Part shown: positions 1-5,568 of the stretch, piece by piece
Numbering within the stretch: position 1 is the first letter of the stretch
How the letters are laid out: every line of letters starts with the position of its first letter
NCBI GenBank assembly: GCA_028822125.1
Contig: JAPKEK010000202.1
Location: forward strand, 1-5,568
Origin: Pseudomonadales bacterium
GTDB lineage: Bacteria; Pseudomonadota; Gammaproteobacteria; Pseudomonadales; Azotimanducaceae
Direction of reading: 5' to 3'
DNA: 5,568 nt
Position numbers and translations under genes: made by a program
The notes under the pieces: model-generated
The model's input: only the letters and a program-made list of their open reading frames with translations
Told to the model about the DNA's origin: nothing
Database searches by the model: none

Positions 1-3000
1 GTACAAAATGATCGGGGTGAATTAATAGACGGTGCTTTAGTCAAATTCATTTTGACTGGGCAGGGTCGACTGAGCAAAACAGAAAATATAACCCGAGCGG
101 GTGTTGCATCGACCACTATCCTGGCTGGTACTTCAGCGGGATTTGGCTCTATAGCTGCCAGCACGGTTATTGCCGGTACGGCGCTTGCCTCCAATGCAGG
201 CAATACCATCGCATTTGAATCCGTGGGTGATGAACCTTTTGTGGGTGAAGGCTCAAGTAATCTTTTAATTTCGGTGACGTTGGATACCAATAACCCTTCG
301 TCGAGTGTTGAATTGGATGCTGAATATACGGGAGAGTTAGAGGCGCTTGTTAGCCAGTCAGATGGCACACCTGTCGCGAATTTGATTGTGCAGTTTGAAC
401 TGGACGGTAATGTAGGTACCCTGTATCCGCAGAATGGCCTGACATTGACTAATAGCGATGGGATAGCACGTGCGGCAGTGACTGCAGGGTCGGTTTCCGG
501 TGCCGGCACAGCCAAAGCCTCTATTATCATAGAGGGCCAGACTTTCAATTCAGACTCCGTGGTCTACGCCAGTCTGGGAAACGAGGAGGGCGGAGCGCCA
601 GCCACTGTTAATGTGTCGTTCAACAGCATATCGGTAGATGAAGATGTAGCTCGTGTTGTGACGACGGCTAATCCGGCAACTATATTGATTCAGGTGACTG
701 ATTCTTCTGGAAACCTGCTTCAGAATAGAAAAATATTCATCAGTACCACCCTGGGATCTCTTCGACCTTCCACCAGCAACGAACCGGGAGAATCCAGTCA
801 TGAAATGGTTACAGCCGATGGTACGGCACAATATGAATTGCTGGCACCGGACTCGTTAGCCTCGAAAAACGGCACTTTAGCCGTGATTGTGGGCAGTACA
901 ACCGAACTTATTCAGTTTGAATTGGGTATAGATGGTCTGCAATTAGGCATCTGCACAGGCGGTACAGGGGCGACTGATTGTGGTGATGGAACGACCTTTG
1001 ATCCGGGACAGTTAGATTTTGCATCAAATCCACTATCTGCTTTGGGAAGCACCGTTGTAACCCTGCTGGTTGTTGATGCTGATAATGTCCCGGTAGCGGG
1101 TATCGAGGTTGGCTTTGCAACGAACTGTTCGAACGATGCGACAGCGCAGATAACGGCAACGGGAACGTCTAATGTACTGGGCGTTGTAAGCTCGTCTTAT
1201 GTTGCTGATGGCTGCGAAGGCCTGGATACCGTCACTGCAACGGAATTTAGCTCAGGCGTGGTTGCCAGTGGTGATTTGGAGGTTTTATCTGCAATGATCG
1301 GCTCGATCCGTTTTGAGAGCGTCACCCCGGCCGATATACAGATCAAAGGCTCAGGTGACAGCACAGCCATTGTCCTGTTCCAGGTTCTCGATGTGCAGGG
1401 ATTAGCGGTTGCCGATGCGCTGGTGAGCTTTGAACTGACCTCTGCTATAGGGGGAGTGAGCCTGGTCGGATCCGATGATCTGTCCGATAGCGAAGGTTAT
1501 GTCACGGCGCTGGTTCAGGCAGGTCTGATAGCTACAACGGTACGGGTCAGAGCCAGTGTTGATGTTGACCTGGATGGCGATGGCGAGACAGCGGATGATG
1601 CAACCTCGCTGGAAACGCTGTCTGATGGACTGTCAATCAATACCGGTATACCTGATCAGAACAGTATGTCGCTGGTTGCATTAGAGCTTAATATAGAAGG
1701 CGACCGTTATGACGGTACAACCACTCAGGTAACCGTTCGGTTGGCCGATGCTTTCAATAATCCTGTTCCGGACAATTCTACGGTTCAGTTTCGAACCGAA
1801 TTTGGCTCGATCGAGTCGTCGTGTAACACGACTGAGGGTGCTTGCTCAGTTGTCTTCACCAGTCAGGAACCGAGGCTACCGGTTAACCCGAATACCACTG
1901 TTCAGGAAATAGGTGTTGCTAGTTGCCCGTCACTCTGGATCGTCGATGAGCCAGTTACTATTGATGGCACCGGTGCGGGGATGACAGAGTATGTTCCCCT
2001 GGCAATTGCCAGAGTTGAAAAGCCCGATGGCAGCGGCTTACTGCAAAGCAGCGAAGATGTCAGTAGAGACTGGTCTGCGACCAGCTCAGGGATAGCGTGT
2101 GACAGTGCCGAATGTACTGGAGATCTGCTGATTAGTTATGCACGTCTGTATCTGGATGAAACCGGTGGCGCTGATGGCTTAAATGATCCTGACGATCCAG
2201 CCGTATTGAGCCCCGGCGTGGCAACTGCACCTTTTTATTCCAGGGCTGGGCCGTGCATGGCTGGCACCAGGTTAAAGTCGCCGGAAGCATCGGCGTACCT
2301 GGGAGGGTTGGGCCAGATTTATGGTGTACGCGGTACCATACTGGCATTTGCTCAGGGTGAGGAAACCTTTATCGATACCAATGGCAATGGTTTGTATGAT
2401 TTTGGCGACCCCTTCGTTGACCTGCCAGAGGCTTTTCATGACTTAAATGAAGATAATGTCTTCGCAAATGGCGATCCGGCTGCGGATGGTTCAAGGGATT
2501 TTGAAAATCCCTCTTGTTATGGCCCGCGATCGCCGGTGACTGATGCGGGGGAAATACTTGATAAGTGTTATCAGCAAGGCGGTGAAGAAGAGACCTTTGT
2601 TGATTTCATCACGGATGGTTACTTTAACGAGGGTAATGGAATCTATAATGGAACCCTGTGTCCGGAAGCTGTCAGTGACAGAGCAGACACCTGTGATAAT
2701 GACGGTGATCCGTGCAGTGAGGAGGAACGATATTGCAGTAGAGATCTGGTGAATGTCCGCCGCGATATTGTTTTAGTGATGTCCGGATCATTTGCAAGGT
2801 TTGGTGTACGTGACGCTGCCACGTCAGAATGGATTAACTCTGTTACGATCAGAAGAGGCGTCGCTGAAGAAGTTGCCCTGGAGCATTTTGATGCCTCGGT
2901 TGATGTCTTTACTAACGATGGAACCTTAGTGCCTCACGGACAGGATTTTAGTGTCGGTTGGGGAGATACGCAGGTTGCTGCCGGTATTGGAGATACGGTC

Positions 3001-3279
3001 GAATTACGATCAGGGTCAGGCGACGTCATCGTCGATATCTCTGACCGTTTTAATACCGGCCTGGCATCGGGGACTACGGTTGCGGTCACGGCTGATAGTA
3101 CTACGTGTAAGGTAACCGGTCAGGACAGCTATACTTTCGGTAATAGATCCATCCCGGCAAGTATTGTCATTGGGCTTGCGCCTCTGGATAGTGTCGAGAG
3201 CGGAGCAGGCTCGATAGAAATAAGGGTGGCAACCCCCAACGGTAACGAATCGTTGCGTTCGTTTTCCTGTGAGTTTTAA
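1..3279 (+). CDS. Large Ig-like (Big_1/invasin-type) repeat protein, 5' partial
   Basis: This is the 3' part of a gene for a modular, probably exported protein; 1092 residues are visible before the TAA stop. Base 1 onward is in frame and already encodes Big_1-like sequence (VQNDRGELIDGALVKF), so the TTG at 52 is not the start and any signal peptide lies upstream. Approximate Ig-like units are 1-210 (partial), 220-585, 600-935, 940-1290, 1300-1660 and one starting near 1669. They carry the usual marks: D..G.PV....V.F.L, then T...G.A.....AG, then a closing A-rich strand. The fourth unit opens with LGIC and has paired Cys. The sixth contains ADAFNNPVPD and CNTTEGACSV, is interrupted at about 1882-2331 by unrecognised sequence, and continues into an Asp/Asn-rich stretch (2356-2760) with DTNGNG-type loops. 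A beta-rich C-terminal domain (about 2761-3279) ends in SFSCEF. There is no LPXTG motif, beta-barrel or C-terminal membrane helix. A structural, adhesive or envelope role is inferred from the folds; the specific function is unknown. Confidence 0.85.
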   Translation, partial: VQNDRGELIDGALVKFILTGQGRLSKTENITRAGVASTTILAGTSAGFGSIAASTVIAGTALASNAGNTIAFESVGDEPFVGEGSSNLLISVTLDTNNPSSSVELDAEYTGELEALVSQSDGTPVANLIVQFELDGNVGTLYPQNGLTLTNSDGIARAAVTAGSVSGAGTAKASIIIEGQTFNSDSVVYASLGNEEGGAPATVNVSFNSISVDEDVARVVTTANPATILIQVTDSSGNLLQNRKIFISTTLGSLRPSTSNEPGESSHEMVTADGTAQYELLAPDSLASKNGTLAVIVGSTTELIQFELGIDGLQLGICTGGTGATDCGDGTTFDPGQLDFASNPLSALGSTVVTLLVVDADNVPVAGIEVGFATNCSNDATAQITATGTSNVLGVVSSSYVADGCEGLDTVTATEFSSGVVASGDLEVLSAMIGSIRFESVTPADIQIKGSGDSTAIVLFQVLDVQGLAVADALVSFELTSAIGGVSLVGSDDLSDSEGYVTALVQAGLIATTVRVRASVDVDLDGDGETADDATSLETLSDGLSINTGIPDQNSMSLVALELNIEGDRYDGTTTQVTVRLADAFNNPVPDNSTVQFRTEFGSIESSCNTTEGACSVVFTSQEPRLPVNPNTTVQEIGVASCPSLWIVDEPVTIDGTGAGMTEYVPLAIARVEKPDGSGLLQSSEDVSRDWSATSSGIACDSAECTGDLLISYARLYLDETGGADGLNDPDDPAVLSPGVATAPFYSRAGPCMAGTRLKSPEASAYLGGLGQIYGVRGTILAFAQGEETFIDTNGNGLYDFGDPFVDLPEAFHDLNEDNVFANGDPAADGSRDFENPSCYGPRSPVTDAGEILDKCYQQGGEEETFVDFITDGYFNEGNGIYNGTLCPEAVSDRADTCDNDGDPCSEEERYCSRDLVNVRRDIVLVMSGSFARFGVRDAATSEWINSVTIRRGVAEEVALEHFDASVDVFTNDGTLVPHGQDFSVGWGDTQVAAGIGDTVELRSGSGDVIVDISDRFNTGLASGTTVAVTADSTTCKVTGQDSYTFGNRSIPASIVIGLAPLDSVESGAGSIEIRVATPNGNESLRSFSCEF

Positions 3280-3366
3280 TATAGGCACCTGATTTCAATT
3301 GGCTGAATTTAGGCAGGCTGGCCTGAGTCTACCAGGTTTGACTATTCAGAGATTCAAGCCAGGGAT
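3280..3366. other. Intergenic gap between convergent genes
   Basis: These 87 bases separate the stop codon of the Ig-like protein gene from the stop codon of gltD, so transcription arrives from both sides. The only structure seen is a short inverted repeat, CAGGCTGGCCTG (3314-3325), and an alternative weak pairing of CCTG (3322-3325) with CAGG (3333-3336). Neither is followed by a convincing run of T on either strand, so a factor-independent terminator cannot be called. No promoter or small gene is evident. Confidence 0.6.
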
Positions 3367-3371
3367 TCAAG
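3351..3371. repeat. Short direct repeat at the gltD stop
   Basis: GATTCAAG occurs at 3351-3358 and again at 3364-3371, separated by CCAGG. The second copy contains the gltD stop codon (TCA on the plus strand, TGA on the minus). It could be a small local duplication that altered the gene end, or chance; no function is assigned. Confidence 0.3.
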
Positions 3372-4806
3372 GTAACTGGCTGCTACCCATAAGATCCGTG
3401 TCTATTGATTTGGCTGCTTGCCTGCCTTCGTTGATCGCTCTGACCACCAGATCCTGGCCACGTCGGCAATCGGCGGCAGCGTAGACTTTTTCTATAGACG
3501 TTCGGAAGTCAGTATTATTTGCTTCAAAATTGCCACGATTGTCAAGTCTCAGAGCGACTGATTCAATTGGGTAGTGCTCGGGTTGCAGGAACCCCATGGA
3601 AAGCAGGATCATGTCTGCTTGCCAGCGCCGTTTTGAGCCAGGGAGTTCATTGAATTGATGATCAACATCGACGGTGACGATTCCAGTTAAGGCGCCATTA
3701 TCACTGCGAAGAATTTTTTTGCTAAGCACCGAGTAGACTCTTGGATCCTTGCCAAACAGATGTGCGGATTCTGTATGCCCGTAGTCTAAGCGATGAATTA
3801 CCGGCCAGAGGGGCCAGGGATTATTCTCGGCTCGGTGCTCGGGTGGTTGAGCGAGTATCTCGAAATTCACCAGGCTCTTGCAGCCGTGCCTTAGTGACGT
3901 GGCAATACAGTCTGTACCCGTATCACCCCCACCGATGACAATGACATTTTTGTCTTTAGCTGATACGTAGTTTCCGTCCTGGAAATCAGAATCGAGCAAG
4001 CTTTTGGTGCTGGCTGTAAGGAATTCCATAGCCATATGCACGTCTGGGCCCTGGCGTCCTTCGATGTCAAGGTCTCTTGCTAAGCTTGAACCGGTTGCGA
4101 GCAGGACCGCATCGTGATCTCTGACCAGATTCAAAAGCGGCGTAGTGCGGCCAATATCAGAGTTGGTTTGAAAGATAACACCTTCATCTTTCATGAGCTG
4201 GATGCGTCGTTCGATCAGGTATTTATCAAGTTTCATGTTGGGAATACCATACATTAACAAACCGCCCAATCGGTCTGATCGTTCATGGACGGTTACCCGG
4301 TGGCCAGCCTGGTTGAGTTGTGCCGCGGCCGCCAGCCCACACGGGCCAGAGCCTACGATTGCTATAGTCTTGTCAGTACGCTGGTTTGGTGGGTTTGCCT
4401 GAACCCAACCTGCTTCGAAACCTTTATCAATAATTGCGGATTCGATATTTTTGATGGTCACGGCTGGATCGGTAATTCCCAGTACGCATGCGCCTTCGCA
4501 GGGAGCCGGACAGACCCTGCCGGTAAATTCAGGGAAGTTGTTTGTTTTATGGAGACGATGAAGCGCTTCGTGCCAGTCGCCACGATAAACCAGATCATTC
4601 CATTCAGGTATCAGGTTGTATATGGGACAACCATGGTCGCTTTGGCAGAAAGGCACGCCACAGTCCATGCAGCGGGCTCCCTGGGTCTGTAGTTGACTTG
4701 GTTCAGGGACAGTATAGATCTCCCTGTAATCCAGGAGGCGGTCAGCGGCATCCCTGTAAGGGACCGTTGCTCTGCTGAATTCTTTGAAGCCAGTGTTTTT
4801 ACCCAT
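3367..4806 (-). CDS. gltD: Glutamate synthase small (beta) subunit, NAD(P)H-dependent
   Basis: This complete 479-residue cytoplasmic flavoprotein matches the usual GltD length. It oxidises NAD(P)H and passes electrons through FAD and iron-sulphur centres to GltB for glutamate synthesis. The N-terminal iron-sulphur domain shows CMDCGVPFC, then GCP, then GRVCPAPCEGAC within roughly residues 42-107. The FAD-binding Rossmann motif is IAIVGSGPCGLAAA (near residue 150), followed by GGLLMYGIPNMKLDK. The second dinucleotide fold, for NAD(P)H, is VIVIGGGDTGTDC (near residue 290). The C-terminal FAD motif is VYAAADCRRGQDLVV, where Ala445 replaces the usual Gly before Asp. The ATG start gives MGKNTGF, the normal N terminus of this subtype; upstream is only a weak GAG Shine-Dalgarno-like element. 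It begins 5 bases after the gltB stop, implying co-transcription and probably translational coupling. Motifs such as DYREIY, RCMDCGVPFC and NPWPLWP favour the plant/fungal/Bacillus-like GOGAT small-subunit type over the E. coli type; this is from memory of the families. Confidence 0.96.
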   Translation of the reverse strand: MGKNTGFKEFSRATVPYRDAADRLLDYREIYTVPEPSQLQTQGARCMDCGVPFCQSDHGCPIYNLIPEWNDLVYRGDWHEALHRLHKTNNFPEFTGRVCPAPCEGACVLGITDPAVTIKNIESAIIDKGFEAGWVQANPPNQRTDKTIAIVGSGPCGLAAAAQLNQAGHRVTVHERSDRLGGLLMYGIPNMKLDKYLIERRIQLMKDEGVIFQTNSDIGRTTPLLNLVRDHDAVLLATGSSLARDLDIEGRQGPDVHMAMEFLTASTKSLLDSDFQDGNYVSAKDKNVIVIGGGDTGTDCIATSLRHGCKSLVNFEILAQPPEHRAENNPWPLWPVIHRLDYGHTESAHLFGKDPRVYSVLSKKILRSDNGALTGIVTVDVDHQFNELPGSKRRWQADMILLSMGFLQPEHYPIESVALRLDNRGNFEANNTDFRTSIEKVYAAADCRRGQDLVVRAINEGRQAAKSIDTDLMGSSQLP

Positions 4807-4811
4807 TTTGT

Positions 4812-5568
4812 CTATCTCGTCAGGCTCTGCCGGCTGTTGGAAGATTCCAGAGCTTTGTCTAAAATTCGTTTGTAGTCAGTTGGCATGACTTTGACGAAGT
4901 GCTTTGATGCGTTACGCCAGTTTGTCAGTATTCTGCCAGCGACCGCTGATGCTGTAAATTCCTGATGTTTGCTGATCAGGTCACGTATCGTTTTCAGGTC
5001 TGCCGTGTTCAGGCTTTCTAGTTCGAAAGTTTCATTATTGCACTGCTGTTGGAAACACTGCTCGGGATCGTAGACATAGGCGATGCCTCCGCTCATGCCT
5101 GCACCGAAGTTTCGTCCCGTTGGACCCAGTACAATGACGGTACCACCGGTCATATACTCGCAGCCGTGATCGCCAATACCTTCGACGACGGCAATAGCGC
5201 CACTGTTCCTGACGCAGAAACGCTCGGCTGCTATACCGCTGAAGAAGGCCTCTCCTGAAGTTGCACCATACATAACAACGTTGCCCAGCAAGATGTTCTG
5301 TTCGGCTTCAAAGGTACTTTCCCGGGGTGGGTAAATAATAAGCCTGCCACCTGATAAGCCCTTTCCTACGTAATCATTGGCATCACCTTCAATTTCTATG
5401 GTAATGCCCTTGGCGAGCCATGCACCAAGGCTCTGCCCTGCCGAACCTGACAGTTTGATGTGGATAGTGTCATCAGCCAGAAGAGCACCTTTAGTTGCTT
5501 TGGCGACTTCGTGGGAAAGCATGGTGCCTACCACCCTATTGGTATTAATAATGGGAAGATCAATACGC
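4812..5568 (-). CDS. gltB: Glutamate synthase large (alpha) subunit, C-terminal part (5' partial)
   Basis: This is the last 252 or so codons of gltB, ending at TAG (4812-4814). The frame is open through the right edge (RIDLPIINTNRVVGTMLSHE), which is the normal internal GltB context, so the GTG at 5534 is not a start. GltB hydrolyses glutamine, channels ammonia and reductively aminates 2-oxoglutarate. The glutaminase and FMN domains lie outside the window, since full-length GltB is about 1500 residues. What is visible is the GXGXG beta-helix domain: SAGQSLGAW, GDANDYVGKGLSGGR, LLGNVVMYGATSGEAFFSG, ERFCVRNSGAIAVVEG, GDHGCEYMTGGTVIVLG and NFGAGMSGGIAYVYD. A helical tail follows (LISKHQEF, then FVKVMPTDYKRIL), as in long-type GOGAT. 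Normally conserved Gly is Ala in GIAAERF (usually AGERF) and in FTASAVA (usually TGS). gltD follows directly, so one transcript should supply both subunits. Its promoter is outside the window. Confidence 0.96.
   Translation of the reverse strand, partial: RIDLPIINTNRVVGTMLSHEVAKATKGALLADDTIHIKLSGSAGQSLGAWLAKGITIEIEGDANDYVGKGLSGGRLIIYPPRESTFEAEQNILLGNVVMYGATSGEAFFSGIAAERFCVRNSGAIAVVEGIGDHGCEYMTGGTVIVLGPTGRNFGAGMSGGIAYVYDPEQCFQQQCNNETFELESLNTADLKTIRDLISKHQEFTASAVAGRILTNWRNASKHFVKVMPTDYKRILDKALESSNSRQSLTR

Noticed and set aside
52..195. Signal peptide following a TTG start, with a hydrophobic stretch and an ALA-S cleavage-like site
   Set aside because: The frame is open upstream and encodes contiguous Ig-domain sequence; the stretch matches the alternating small/hydrophobic strands of a Big_1 domain.
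1..1660. Recent tandem DNA duplication of the Ig-like units
   Set aside because: The units share fold-level spacing and motifs but differ strongly in sequence, with no long identical DNA segments seen by eye, so any duplications are old.
3016..3288. 90-codon minus-strand open frame opposite the end of the Ig-like gene
   Set aside because: It is antisense to well-supported coding sequence and has no protein-like features.
3314..3336. Bidirectional intrinsic terminator
   Set aside because: The stems are only 4-5 base pairs with tiny or competing loops and lack a following T-tract on either strand.
3299..3484. 61-codon plus-strand open frame starting in the intergenic gap
   Set aside because: Most of it overlaps gltD in antisense, it begins at a TTG with no clear Shine-Dalgarno sequence, and its product resembles nothing known to me.
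4285..4692. 135-codon plus-strand open frame antisense to gltD
   Set aside because: It lies wholly inside gltD, whose motifs are unmistakable; the translation has no recognisable domain and there is no supporting ribosome site.
5532..5534. GTG start for a short stand-alone GXGXG protein
   Set aside because: Upstream codons to the window edge read INTNRV-type sequence continuous with normal GltB, so this is an internal valine codon.

Overview
The window holds three protein genes and one short gap. Two of the genes run off the window edges. The GltB/GltD sequences together with a large Ig-like repeat protein of a recognisable style suggest a Gram-negative bacterium, most likely a gammaproteobacterium and perhaps an aquatic one. 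Genus cannot be set from this sequence. I see no tRNA, rRNA, insertion sequence, CRISPR array, attachment site or phage gene.

Left region (1-3279, plus strand): the 3' part of a long gene for a secreted or surface protein made of consecutive Ig-like (Big_1/invasin-like) domains. The frame is open to base 1 and the first bases already encode Ig-domain sequence, so the true start lies upstream. At least 1092 residues are visible. The C-terminal third departs from simple repeats: an Ig-like domain is interrupted by about 150 unrecognised residues, then by an Asp/Asn-rich stretch resembling calcium-binding loops, and the protein ends in a Cys-containing beta-rich domain with no visible anchor.

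Middle (3280-3366): an 87-base gap between convergent genes. It has a small hairpin and a short direct repeat but no clear intrinsic terminator.

Right region (3367-5568, minus strand): the gltB-gltD operon for the two subunits of glutamate synthase (GOGAT). The 3' end of gltB (GXGXG domain and tail) is followed after 5 bases by complete gltD. GltD passes electrons from NAD(P)H through FAD and iron-sulphur centres to GltB, which makes two glutamates from glutamine and 2-oxoglutarate. This GltD looks like the type shared with plant, fungal and Bacillus GOGAT rather than the E. coli/Pseudomonas type.

Nothing links the Ig-like protein to ammonia assimilation; the two units are simply convergent neighbours. 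I do not see a clear new multi-gene system. The most unusual part is the interrupted C-terminal third of the Ig-like protein.
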